64,000 nucleotides of DNA, from contig PYSS01000017.1 of the NCBI GenBank assembly GCA_003049465.1, forward strand, positions 193,950 to 257,949. The letters run 5' to 3'. Source of the DNA: Magnaporthiopsis rhizophila (lineage: Eukaryota; Ascomycota; Sordariomycetes; Magnaporthales; Magnaporthaceae). Below the pieces are notes generated by a model. That model did no database searches and was not told the origin of the DNA. It saw only the letters and a list, made by a program, of their open reading frames with translations. A program made the translations under genes and the position numbers. Positions 54,822 to 64,000 of the stretch are shown here, piece by piece. Positions within the stretch are counted from its first letter, which is position 1; every line of letters begins with the position of its first letter.

Positions 54822-55300
54822 TCTGAGTGAAATGGGTGGGTTACATCTTGGCGGTCAACACCATCCGAAGAAGCATTCGAATCTACCTCTTGAGGGCCAG
54901 CGTGCAGGATAGAAGCACCAGCAGCGGCTTTGCAATCTTGGCTAAGCCGCGAGAGCAGGACGACCTGACCGACTAGCACGCACCGCCATACATGTCACCG
55001 GCCGGAGTACACAGGATCCTGTCCGCTCTCCACCACGCAGGCCAGCGAGGGAGAAGCCATGCTCTGTTCAAGTCATCCGCAGCGCACACAAACCAGAGTA
55101 TTCCTGGCCTTCCAACTGGAACCCGGTCTGCTCTAGGTACATACGTGGTAGGTGGGAAAAGGAAAGCGGGTTCTGGAAAGTGTCCCGAGAATCTAAGCCA
55201 CCAGTGGCCCTGTGAAGGCTGGGAAAGACGACCTTCGTGATCCCCGGCTTCCTGATGAAAGCTGTCCCAACCCTTGAAATTTCGCCCTTTTGTGCGAAAT
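54822..55300. other. Intergenic, no gene seen
   Basis: About 480 bp between the F-box/ankyrin gene and the Gag remnant. It ends in the left arm of an inverted repeat (55277-55302). Confidence 0.6.
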
Positions 55301-55302
55301 TT
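55277..55302. repeat. 9-bp perfect inverted repeat at the Gag stop codon
   Basis: AAATTTCGC (55277-55285) and GCGAAATTT (55294-55302), with an 8-nt loop, overlap the TAA that ends the Gag-like frame. Confidence 0.7.
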
Positions 55303-55957
55303 AAGGAGTACCGGCGCCCGCCGCCTGTAGTCGCATGTAAAGGCGACCGCTGTACCTACAGATTTCGACCATGAGCGAGCTCGATGTCATCTTGTGAGGA
55401 AGGTCATCTACCAACGCGTCTGACAAGTTGGGATAGATGGATGTCAGGCCGTTGATGACGTTCCTGACATGATGGCGGTCGTCGCTCTGAACTCCGGCTT
55501 GCTCCAGGGCAGCGACAATACCCTTCCAGCGGTAGAGATATTCTTCGACAGTGGTGTATGTGCTGGCTGACATGCTGTGGTACCGCTCAAGTAGGTCGTA
55601 TGTTTTGTTGAGCCTGTCGCCGATGTAGCTCTCAACGGCACTCCAGAGCGTCTTGGCGTTCGACTCGTCCACGGCGTCAACCTCCAGGTTGCCGCTAAAA
55701 TAGGCGGTCATTCCAGACCCTCGCAAGGGATTTCTGTATGCAGAAACACGTCATCACCATACCGCCTCCCACCTCTCCACGTCTTTATCGAGATCGTCGC
55801 CGTCCGGTCTGGTCGCATAGCCGTGGGTGATGAACTTCACGGTACCGGATTGATGGAAGTAGGCGGTTATAGCGTCCCTCCACTCAATGTGGTTGGAAGC
55901 GCCGGGTTCCAGCATCGGTATCTCTACCGGCATGTTGCTGGCGGGCACGGTCGCCAT
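55301..55957 (-). mobile_element. Copia-type retrotransposon Gag remnant
   Basis: Two minus-strand frames. The upstream one (55957-55754) reads MATVPASNMPVEIPMLEPGA, then HIEWRDAITAYFHQSGTVKF and DKDVERWEAVW before a stop. The downstream one (to 55301) reads SNAKTLWSAVESYIGDR, LLERYHSMS, YTTVEEYLYRWKGIVAALEQ, VINGLTSIYPNLSDAL. Order and motifs fit the N-terminal Gag (UBN2/retrotran_gag) region of Ty1/copia elements. The two parts differ in frame, with only 33 bp between plausible splice sites, too short for an intron. No zinc knuckle, protease, integrase, reverse transcriptase or LTR is seen. It is a fragment or, less likely, a captured Gag-derived gene. Confidence 0.6.
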
Positions 55958-57069
55958 CTTGGCGATGCTTGGTTGTTTTGTTCGCCGGCAGTAGTAGTGT
56001 TCGATGGGAATTCAATCTGGAATGACTTCACCATAGGTACCTGTTTTTGTCAGACTTAGATTAGTTTACCCGAATGTCGCTTTGTGCGAGGAAGCCAACC
56101 TACCGCGCGGGGAGGGAGCAAAAGAAAGACGAATCTCTGGTTTGCTTGAACCTGCCACCAGGCGTCAAGCTAAGGCCCGGAATGTGCCTCTGGATGTCTG
56201 CCGCAGAAGGTGCAAGATCCTCAAGGGACTGAGGAGGAGAGATGAAAAGAGCGGATGCAGTGGTTGTGGTAATGGATGGAACGGCGAGGAAGGTCTGGGG
56301 CGCACCATAGATGTCACGCCAAAATGGATCTTGCAGTGGGTGATGGACGCGTCTCCAAGTAGGGAAGATACACTTGACATCAATTTACCGGATACATTCA
56401 AGCGGGGTGGCCGCGCCTTCCTCGTCAACAGGCGGACAGACCAGAAAAATGAAGTCGCTTATGACATGCCCGAGCCAGAGGCTCATCTCTTGCGTCCCAG
56501 CCAAGGGACCTCGCAAGTCCTATTTGGCAACTTCCCGTGGTACCTGCAGCTCTTCGTGCTTGCCTCAAGGCCTTGTTGCTGCCCGGCCTTCTCCCACCAA
56601 CCGCCAAGCTCACCAGAGCTTACAAAGGAGCATCCAGGTACACAAAGAAACTAGCACCAGAATAAGAGATCAAGTCACAGCAGGCAGTGCCTCCGGTTGT
56701 GAATACTATGGCAATAATTCAACTACTGAAGCACGTTGACGATCTCCGCTATCCAAGGCTCTGTTTGCCACACCACGCTAAGTGTCTAACAAATCTGACT
56801 GAGGATCTCCGACATAAAGGCAGCAACCCTAGGCCCGTCCAGGAAATAAACGGCGGGAGAACACGATGGAAGGGAGATAGGATGCAAAAAGACAAGAAGG
56901 GGAGAAAGGAGAGGGAGCAAGTATGCGAGAAAAAGGAGAGAGCTCCCGCGAAAGGCATTCAAAAATGCATCATCTTCCATGATCGCGTAAACGCCGCATA
57001 ACGGCGACCTTGACGAGGGGGACTTCCACCCCCCAACGATCAATATAGCGCCCAAAATAAAAACCGCCA
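55958..57069. other. 1.1-kb region without a convincing gene
   Basis: A plus-strand open frame at 56082-56654 (190 codons) shows no domain, has Cys/Arg-rich irregular composition and no obvious promoter; I do not call it. The rest is 3' flank of the minus-strand zinc-finger gene. Confidence 0.45.
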
Positions 57070-58223
57070 TCACGCATCATCATCGGCCATGGCCGTGTCC
57101 GGTGATGACTCGATCAGCCTGTGCTCCCCCGATGGGAACTCGGCAGACTGTTGGGAAATCCCGAAAGCATTGTCTCCCGTGCGGAAGGGAGGGAGCATGC
57201 CCCAACTGATGTGAAGGATCCCGGTGATGTCGTCGTTGGCGGGCGCACCGCTGCTGCGCAGGATCGGATCGACGGTGCCGGACGGGGCGCGGTCGTTGCC
57301 GAACCGGCCGCCGATGTGTTCGAAGACCGGAGACCGCGCCGTCGGCGTCCCTGCCTCTTCCTCGTCGTCCTCCTCGCCCGGCAGCAGCGGGGCCATGTTA
57401 AAGGAGGTGGAGGCGGTGTCGCCGTCACCATAGAGCGAGCTGGTTGGGTTACCCGACACCATCGAGGATGCGGGGTACTGCGCCCCCACGGGCAGGGAGC
57501 CGGGGAACATGATGGACATGAGCGCGTTGATGACACGCTCCCATTCCTGCTGGCTGTGGTCCGCCCAGATATTTGCGAGGGCGCCACCGTACTGGAAGCG
57601 AAAGAAAGCGATTCTTTGGTCGAAGACTGTCGCGTGCTGGGAGTTAGTACTACAAACGATGGGTATTGTCTCGCGTTTTGGGATCACGAACGAAAACAGA
57701 GGGCTTGCTCACATGGAGATTGTGGGTAAAATCGTTCGTGGACGTAAGGGAAGAGTGTTTTGACGATTTTGTTCCATTTCGCCTTACTCTTGTCTTCAAG
57801 GCTCATGGCCCGGCCGCCTTTAGGCTGTGCGCGAGACGAGATTTCCTTGTATTGCGCCGGCCCGAAGCGGTCGATCCCGTTCCGTGGAGGCGGGCCGCAT
57901 CCCGCGTCGAGTTCCATGTGTTCATCAAACTTAGCCTTGGATTTGAACGGCTTCTTGCAGCGTTTGCAGTACAGTTCGTAGTGCTTCTCATAGAGGTGAT
58001 CCGTTCTAAGGAAGACCTAGCGTTTTAGTAGCCGTGTCTGGACCGTTATTGGGGCTTGTGGGCGCCAAACATACTTGAGCTTGGATATATTCCAACCCCC
58101 TCTGCAGCACTCTGGAAAGTGCACGATATACATCAAGGGATTGAGCGCGAAGTAGGGGCATGCGAGCAGCCTCTCCAGGACGGTGGCACCCGACTGGCCG
58201 TTAGCAATTGCTTCCGTTGCCAT
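57070..58223 (-). CDS. Fungal C2H2-like zinc-finger protein
   Basis: Three exons, 58223-58075, 58005-57713 and 57626-57070, giving 332 aa. Introns are 69 and 86 bp, the latter with a TACTAAC branch point. Residues about 18-60 read LLACPYFALNP, then CCRGGWNISKLKTDHLYEKHY. Next comes YCKRCKKPFKSKAKFDEHMELDAGC with PPRNGIDRFGPAQYKEI and KWNKIVKTLFPYV. This is the widespread ascomycete pattern of a C-P-Y/F-x-K/A-N-P opening, a degenerate finger (C, H) and a C2-H finger, often found near NLR and HET genes. The C-terminal half is acidic and low complexity with an EEDDEEEAG run. DNA or protein binding is plausible, but no member I know has a defined role. Confidence 0.75.
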
Positions 58224-59227
58224 TGTCCTACCCTCTGTGCGATCGGTGCTTTGTTATTCAGTGACTTGGACGGCGATCGGGGTCGAGGTTGCCTTAAAGA
58301 AGGCAACGAAGGCAAGAAGGCAGATGTTCGACAACGGGCCGTCGGTGGGGAGACTATGTGATAGACGGTAAGACCCCAAAAGAGGAGGCAATGGCAAGGA
58401 TACTTGGAAAGCGGATTTGAGGTGGCACGGTGGAAGCCATCTTTTCCAGCACCTTTTAGAAGATGATGACGAAGTGCGGCGTACAGGACAAGGATTTTTG
58501 AGGAGGCGGCTCAAAAAGACCATTTACCTTGGGGTTTTGAGGATGAAGCTCAAAAAATCCCACGAAACTCTTGCAAATGCTCATGATTGGGAGGTGGGAG
58601 GTGTTAACGCAGTCTGCGCCCCACAGCTTTGGTCGCACAGCATGCTACCAGTCCGCGCAGCCAGCAAACGCGCATTATGTAACAAAGGTCCTGCATAGTA
58701 GTGCGCGCTCAAGAATCCTTTCCAGACTGGATCCAGGGTGCAGTCCCTCGCATGCCAGATAATGCGCTGGCGGGGTGCTCGCCTAGCACAGCGGTGCGGC
58801 GTAATGGACGTGGCACGGGATTGCCTAAATCGGTCCCGTTGTCGGCCTCGCAGTCCGCCTCAGTAGGTACCTACCTCTGGCGATTGTTCGTCCTCTCTGC
58901 TGCACAAGACTTTGATGCATAAGACGCACGGACCACAGTGATCAGGTGAGAGTGACTCCGGACGGAACCCCTGAAGCACGGCCTTTTGGAGCTAAAGACA
59001 ACGTCATTCCTGCCCTACTGGTCGGGTCGGGCTTCCCCTCTCAGCCCGTTTCTCGTTGCAACCATCATTCAATCAATCCCACCACCATCACACCATCGAA
59101 ATCCAGGGGCATCACCAATCAATAAATCAACAACGGGAATTTGCTTACGGTTTTGCCAACGAAACACAAAAAGAAAACAAGATCGGACTTGCCAGAGCAC
59201 CAGCAATACAAAATCTGCATCGCAACC
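58224..59227. other. Divergent intergenic region, 1 kb, no gene seen
   Basis: Promoters of the zinc-finger gene (-) and the LysM membrane protein gene (+). Short frames only. Confidence 0.6.
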
Positions 59228-60022
59228 ATGGGTCGCCGTTCGTACTACGACACCGACGAGGAGCGCCTGCCCGAGGGCATGACGAGAATCGGCTACGACG
59301 CCGACACCGAGACCTACACCTTCCGCGATGCCGACGGCAGCATCTGGGAGTCGGCCCCGGGCAGCCGCTACGGCAACCTGACCAAGATCTCCAACGGCTC
59401 CGCCGCCGCGCGACGCGCGGCCCAGCCGACCGGTGCCGTGGGCCGCGGGCCGCGAAATGCCAAGGGCGGCGACGACAGCCCGCGCGCCTACAACGACAAC
59501 GACAACGACGACGATGACGACGACGCCGGCGACTCGGACCGCGCCCCCTTCCTGGCCCCGCCGGCCTACAGCGCGTCGGCCGCTGCGGCGACGCTGTCGA
59601 CGCGCGGCGGCAATGACGACGCCCTCCCCCTGCCGTCGGCGGCCGAGGCTCGCTACCGAGACTGGCGCAAGCGGTCGTGGCGGGCCGACCTGATGCCGCT
59701 GCTGCACTTCTTCCTCGTAAGCTCGCTTTTTCTCGTCGGCATCTTCTGGATGGTCGGCGGCTTCTCGGGCGGGTCATCGTCTACCTCGTCAACCTCGGAG
59801 AGGCCAGAACCGAAGATGCCACCGCCCGTGACGGCCAAGCCCGCCGCCCCGGCCGGCTGCCCCGACGGCTGGGCGACGAGCGTCGTGTACCGGGGACAGA
59901 CGTGCTACATGATCGCAAAGATGCACGACGTCGAGCTCGACGAGCTGCTGAGCGTCAACAAGGGCGTCAACTGCGACCTGCTCCAGATCGGCGAGATGAT
60001 CTGCGTGCCCAAGACTGAATGA
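59228..60022 (+). CDS. Membrane-anchored single-LysM protein
   Basis: 264 aa, single exon. The ATG at 59228 (MGRRSYYDTDEERLPEG) follows a GCAACC context; the open frame before it is leader sequence. Residues 1-150 are charged and include YDADTETYTFRDADGSIWE and an acidic Asp/Asn run from a GACAAC-rich repeat. One membrane helix (LLHFFLVSSLFLVGIFWMV) lies near 156-178, so the protein is probably type II with the C-terminus outside or lumenal. A Ser/Thr/Pro linker precedes one LysM domain at about 214-262: CPDGWATSVVYRGQTCYMIA, VELDELLSVNKGVNC and LQIGEMICVPK. LysM binds chitin or peptidoglycan. With no signal peptide and only one LysM, it is unlike secreted LysM effectors and more like a conserved housekeeping membrane protein. 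Confidence 0.8.
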   Translation: MGRRSYYDTDEERLPEGMTRIGYDADTETYTFRDADGSIWESAPGSRYGNLTKISNGSAAARRAAQPTGAVGRGPRNAKGGDDSPRAYNDNDNDDDDDDAGDSDRAPFLAPPAYSASAAAATLSTRGGNDDALPLPSAAEARYRDWRKRSWRADLMPLLHFFLVSSLFLVGIFWMVGGFSGGSSSTSSTSERPEPKMPPPVTAKPAAPAGCPDGWATSVVYRGQTCYMIAKMHDVELDELLSVNKGVNCDLLQIGEMICVPKTE

Positions 60023-60928
60023 TGAGAATGCTCTCGGCCCGCTTTGCGGGAACCAGCCCACCTTTTTTTTATCGATCACAATCTCGTCTGCATTTCCGGG
60101 CACTCTGAGCCGCCCGAAATGCCGAGTCCTTAAACGACAAGTCGGGACACTTCGACCTCTTCTTTTTTCCTGCGTCCTGGTTTTTGTACTCTTCGATTGT
60201 TAATTTGCCTTCTTCCTTCTTTTCCGTGTGTTCCATCCCATCTCCTTTGCTTAATCAATATATCCGAGGGCAGGCACTCGACAGCCACCTCGCCAGTCTA
60301 CTGCGTCCGTTCACTGTGTTTTTCAGGGGTAGGAGCTGATCCATAATGTCGTCTCCAGTGTCGGTTGGGACAGGCCAGAACGAACCATTAGGCGCTTTTC
60401 TTTTTCTTTTGTACCAGGGCAAATACATCACATCTGATCACTCTTCTCTTAACACGGACCAAGAGCTATGTTTTATGGTATCTCGACGGTAACAGCGCCT
60501 TCCCGCTTTTAGAATATCCGGCGCAACTGAGCTGTCATATCTGATGAGATCTTGAACGTCCTCCGCACCAGAGCTCGTGGTCCACCAACACAAAGCTTCG
60601 AGCAGCAGCATCACTAGCACTAGACTTCACGCGGAAACAAGTACAAGCATAGTCAAAATAACCTCGATTTATGTAACCAGTAAAGGCCACGACGTCGGCG
60701 GCACAAACAGTGACCGCCCGCAATGCAACCGCCCAAATGTCTTCCGGACCAAATAACTCCAAGCGCCACAAATATGTACAAGTCCCCATGAGGCAAAATT
60801 TCCCTGCCGTAAAGGCCAAAGAAAACGAGCTCTATGGTGCCAGTATTCCGTGATTAAATCCAGCAGGGTCGAAAATAAGAGGCGAAGATGTCCTCGTTTT
60901 TGGTTGCCATGTGCTTTTTTTTTTTTTC
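60023..60928. other. Convergent intergenic region, no gene seen
   Basis: About 900 bp of 3' flanks; A/T-rich near 60400-60480. No repeats or domains. Confidence 0.6.
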
Positions 60929-61343
60929 TCAAATGTGGCCGTCAAGGGCCTTCTGGACCATGAAGGGCCAACCGAGGATCAGAGCCATGCCGGGGAAGTA
61001 GCTATCAAGAAATGAAGGATTAGACGTCAGTACAAAGAAGCCATCTAAAAGAAGAGGAGAACGATCTTGGCTGGACCGTGCTGGCAGGCAGGCAGGCAGG
61101 CAGGCAGGTAGGCAGGTAGGCAGGCAGGCAGGCAGGCAGGCAGGCAACATACATCCCCAGGGACTTTCCAGTACGGGAAACAATCTTGGCCCAGTCGGCC
61201 GGCTGCGCCCTCTCGGCGATGGGCAGCCTCTGGAAGGGGTGTGGCTCAAAGGAGCGCATGGTGGTGCGCATGGCCGTCATCAGGGAGAACTGGCGGCGCT
61301 GGGCCATGTTGCGGAGGGCGACACGGGCGACGACGGGAGACAT
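60929..61343 (-). CDS. Small probable mitochondrial inner-membrane protein (87 aa)
   Basis: Two exons, 61343-61153 and 61001-60929, joined in phase, giving 87 aa. The start MSPVVARVALRNMAQRRQFSL is rich in Arg, Ala and Ser with no acidic residue for over 30 positions, a typical mitochondrial presequence. FEPHPFQRLPIAERAQPADW follows. Exon 2 encodes one short membrane helix, YFPGMALILGWPFMVQKALDG, and the end. Size and layout resemble small accessory subunits of respiratory complexes or ATP synthase, but I do not recognise which. The 151-bp intron is almost half CAGG repeat. Several CCAAT motifs lie 700-1000 bp upstream. Confidence 0.68.
61083..61145. repeat. (CAGG)n tetranucleotide repeat in an intron
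   Basis: About fifteen CAGG units with two GTAG-type interruptions, filling the 5' half of the intron of the 87-aa protein gene and starting within 10 nt of the splice donor. Confidence 0.95.
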
Positions 61344-62559
61344 GGTTGTGGTTGTGTATCTCGAAGAGGGGTAGAGTGGTGGTGTGTCGCTGTCGTGTAA
61401 CGGAATGGGAGATAGCTGGTATACAAGAGGACGGAGTGGTGATGTTCCCAAAAAGGGGCTGATGGGAGATGCTGTGTAATGTTGGATGGTGATGCAGGAG
61501 AAAGGAGGACCGGTGACCAGGGAAGCGTGCAGTGCAACACTCTTCTTATATCTACCAGGTACGAGGCTCCAGGGGGGGCTATTCCGGAAAGACCCTTACC
61601 TTCCCTACAAGCGGCGGGTTCCCGAGGGCATGGCACGCCCTCATGGCCCGATGGATGGCTGGAGCTGGCCGGTCTAGCATGGCACGCAAAAATGTGTTGC
61701 AAATGAATGACAGCTACAGCAGGCGCATGGGATGGGATGAACGAACCAGCAAACCCCGGTTTAGGGCAAAAAAGGCAGATCTCTCCAAGGGGAATGGATG
61801 GGCACCAAGATTTTCCTCTACAGTGGCGCCACACGAATCCCAAAAGGTGACTGTTGGCCGCCCCAAGTCCCAAAAGCGGCAGCTAACACCTTGTGCTGGG
61901 GAAGGCTGAGCGCGCTGGATGGGACGATTCGACGGCCTTTGACAGTCGACGTCGTCCCATGCCGCCGAGCTTGTGCTGTCAGATGGGCTGATCGGGCCCC
62001 GCCGCCGGTGGTACCGTGGGGCCCAAAAAGGAACGGGCGGAGCAGGCAAATGCTGTTGTCGTCTTTTTTTTTTTCTCATTGGTTGCAGCCTTTTTGAGCC
62101 AATCACGGCAATCCAAGACATTGAATTTTAAGCCAATCATGCTGAACAAGCCCGGGGCTCTGGTTGCCAGCCCAGGCTTTTGCAGCCCATCCTCGATTTT
62201 CCGAAAGTCGAACCACTAGACCACAGCCCATCAGCCCATTGAGCTTGCGAGGCGAGAAAAGCAAGATCCCTCTCGACCACGCGCCGCAGCACAAATCTCA
62301 ACTTTCCCGCATAAAGAAAAATATTTTTGATTGGAAAAAAAAAAGGAGTATCAAAAAACAATAATACGGGACTTATGCATGACAAAACCAATCACTTGAC
62401 GCTTCGACGAGCAATTCGTCATTTTCCCGCGAGCCGGCCGACTGGCGATATCAGCCGTGATAAGCCGTCGCATTCCCAGCAGCCAGCCAAAATAACCCAA
62501 GGCCCGGACTGGGCTCTCGGTTCACACCATCGCTCATTCATTCCCATGCCCCGTCATCG
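61344..62559. other. Intergenic, 1.2 kb, with several CCAAT boxes
   Basis: Promoter side of the 87-aa protein gene. CCAAT motifs occur at 62078-62082 (reverse), 62099-62103, 62133-62137 and about 62385-62390. No further gene is supported. Confidence 0.55.
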
Positions 62560-62808
62560 CTAGGCCAGCTCCAGCTCATGCTCGCGGTAAGTGATGTAGT
62601 CGTTGTTCGTGCCTTCCCTTTGCACCGTGTACGTGTCGCCGTCGACCGACTTGACGATGAAGACGTAGGGTTTGCTGGAATTGTCGCTCGTGTTCTTGAC
62701 GCGGTCGCCGACTTTGAAGGCCTGCCACGGCGTTTGTTGGTTTTGTCAATCCTTCACTCCTCGAGTTGGTGGTGGTGGTTTGCTCTGTTTGGGGCTGATG
62801 CATACCAT
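62560..62808 (-). CDS. 54-aa protein with start-codon-only first exon (small tudor/SH3-like fold suspected)
   Basis: Exon 1 coding part is only the ATG (62808-62806), followed at once by a GTATGC donor. The 84-bp intron has branch-like GATTGAC and acceptor GTGGCAG. Exon 2 is 62721-62560. The product is 54 aa: MAFKVGDRVKN, then SKPYVFIVKSVDGDTYTVQR and YITYREHELELA. The pattern (FKVGDRV, V-S-V-DGD-YTVQ, YREHEL) is that of a small beta-barrel like SH3, KOW or tudor folds and recurs in short uncharacterised fungal proteins. An uninterrupted frame from 62980 covers the region in another frame and is not coding. TATA-like TATATAAAG (minus) lies about 200 bp upstream. Confidence 0.7.
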
Positions 62809-63585
62809 TTTCGGCTATGTTGCAATGCTTGGAGGGTGGGGGCGGTTTTTTTGTTTTGTTTTCCTCTGTCGATTGTAAGAGGCTGATAAGCTGGTATGGT
62901 ATTTTGGCTCCGATTCCAAGTCGCAAGAATGAGAATACTGCAAGGATGAGTGCCGTTGATGAACAGGACGAACAAAACATTCACTTCTCGACAGATCTTT
63001 CCCCTACTTTATATAGGCATTCTCTTCCTCTTCAGCAGCCGTCATACTTCGGTGGCCAACATTTGTCGAACATCCTTAATCAAACAGAAAACAAAACGAG
63101 GCGCATAGTGAGGCTTCTCCCGCCCGCAGATTTCGCCCGGGTCCAATGCACATCGGCCCGTTCCCCCACGCCCGGCTTACGTGCCAGTCGTCAGGTCGGC
63201 TTGGGCGGCACAAGGCGACCCCGGGCAAACTGCCGCCAGCCTTCCATCACGGAGCCTTGGGCAGCAAAGGTTCAGATTTCCGCCCGCTCGATTGGGTCGC
63301 CACCGTGCGGCACATACACTGGCGACGCACACCGCCAGGGCAACCACTCTCGGCATTCAGCGTGGTTTAGGGCTCCAGGAGGGTTTGCATCCGAGGCGCC
63401 TCGTTCTGCATAAATTGACCCCCAAGGAGGGTGAGGGTGTGTATATATAACTTGAGGAAAATATAGCCGGGCTCGCCACAACCAAGGCCCATCGTTCTGC
63501 ATTAACCTGCCACGCAACTACATAGGTAGGTGCTACCTAACGGGGTGTCGAAAATCCAACTTCTCTCTCGCATTTCACCCCCAAC
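62809..63585. other. Intergenic before homoserine kinase 3' end
   Basis: About 780 bp: promoter of the 54-aa protein gene and 3' flank of the minus-strand homoserine kinase. No gene is seen. Confidence 0.6.
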
Positions 63586-63927
63586 TCACGACCTGATAAC
63601 CGTGGTGCCCTCGGCAGGCTCCAGCAGCCGCCAGGTGCACGAGATGCCCTGGGCGGTGAACTTTGCAATGATGCGCTCCGCAATCTCGGCGTGGTTGGCC
63701 GTCGCGAGCGCGAGGATGGTGGGGCCCGCGCCCGAGAGGCACACGCCCAGCAGGCCCGGCTGCGTCCCGGGCGTCATCGACTCGACGATGTCGGTCAGCC
63801 CTGGGATCAGCTTCTGCCGGTACGGCTGGTGCAACTTGTCCTGCATCGCCAGGTAGATCAGGTCTGGGTCCGGCGGCGACTGGCCCAGCGCCACCGGCAG
63901 GAGCGCTATCCTCTGGAGGTTGAAGGT
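63586..63927 (-). CDS. thr1: Homoserine kinase, 3' exon only (gene continues past the right edge)
   Basis: The last exon encodes about 113 residues of a GHMP-family homoserine kinase: FNLQRIALLPVALGQSPPDP, MQDKLHQPYRQKLIPGLTDI, LLGVCLSGAGPTILALAT (the conserved third GHMP motif, glycine-rich) and LEPAEGTTVI at the C-terminus. The exon is taken to start after the AG at about 63928, with a GCTGACATG branch-like sequence before it; the in-frame ATG at 63945 would then be intronic. The ATP-binding N-terminal exons are outside the window. The enzyme phosphorylates L-homoserine in threonine synthesis and is cytosolic. Confidence 0.88.
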   Translation of the reverse strand, partial: TFNLQRIALLPVALGQSPPDPDLIYLAMQDKLHQPYRQKLIPGLTDIVESMTPGTQPGLLGVCLSGAGPTILALATANHAEIAERIIAKFTAQGISCTWRLLEPAEGTTVIRS

Positions 63928-63955
63928 CTGTTTTGCGAGTGCCATGTCAGCATTC

Positions 63956-63960
<5 letters not shown>

Positions 63961-64000
<40 letters not shown>
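63961..64000. repeat. Poly-T run reaching the right edge
   Basis: At least 40 T. It would lie in an intron of the homoserine kinase gene on the minus strand. Confidence 0.95.

Noticed and set aside
56082..56654. 190-codon plus-strand frame
   Set aside because: No recognisable domain or homologue pattern and no promoter or splice context; kept only as a remark.
62185..62235. tRNA-like A-box TGGTCTAGTGG on the minus strand followed by GGTTCGA
   Set aside because: The GGTTCGA lies right next to the A-box instead of about 30-40 nt downstream, and no acceptor stem can be folded; not a tRNA.
1..64000. CRISPR arrays, bacterial operons or prophage
   Set aside because: All coding evidence is eukaryotic with spliceosomal introns; no regularly spaced direct repeats of CRISPR type were found.

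Overview
The window is nuclear DNA of a filamentous ascomycete, most likely a Sordariomycete and perhaps Sordariales. The evidence is short GT-AG introns of about 55-150 bp with CTNAC-type branch points, GC-rich codon use, and families typical of that group: HsbA, HET, SesB-like hydrolases, NACHT NLRs, Pth11-type rhodopsin-fold receptors, DUF3602 and LysM proteins. The closest species cannot be fixed from sequence alone. Two N gaps (10265-10301 and 51200-51209) sit in homopolymers, and long homopolymers and microsatellites are frequent throughout.

Layout. 0.6-4 kb: a secreted HsbA-type protein and a T5orf172/GIY-YIG-like protein. 4.5-15.4 kb: the most interesting block. It holds a six-exon NLR-type gene (SesB-like lipase fold + NACHT + Pro-rich tail + Trp/Cys/Arg tail), a convergent pair of coiled-coil genes, and a divergent pair of stand-alone SesB-like hydrolases. 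All three hydrolase modules share one intron position. 15.8-21.2 kb: a Cys-rich, probably GPI-anchored protein, a small cytochrome b5, and a 1000-aa membrane protein. 24.2-27.9 kb: an FHA-forkhead transcription factor, with about 3 kb of gene-free DNA on each side. 31-37.5 kb: a four-TM membrane protein, a MOT1-type molybdate transporter, a decayed zinc-finger fragment and an intact HET-domain gene. 38-47 kb: a doubtful remnant, a DUF3602 (Par32-like) gene, the dynactin actin-related protein Arp1, and a seven-TM Pth11-like protein. 47-56 kb: an alpha/beta hydrolase, then a decayed divergent pair (GH18 chitinase and LysM protein), an intact F-box/ankyrin gene and a Copia-type Gag remnant. 57-64 kb: a fungal zinc-finger protein, a membrane-anchored LysM protein, an 87-aa probable mitochondrial protein, a 54-aa protein whose first exon carries only the ATG, and the 3' exon of homoserine kinase running off the right edge.

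How it fits together. Housekeeping genes (arp1, thr1, mot1, cytochrome b5, forkhead) alternate with accessory islands of self/non-self recognition type (NLR, SesB, HET, F-box/ankyrin) and decayed chitin-related genes. The candidate for an undescribed system is the 4.5-15.4 kb SesB/NLR island. The claim that its genes act together is inference from shared domain, shared intron position and proximity. Exon boundaries were derived by hand from splice signals and reading frame and have not been tested against transcripts.
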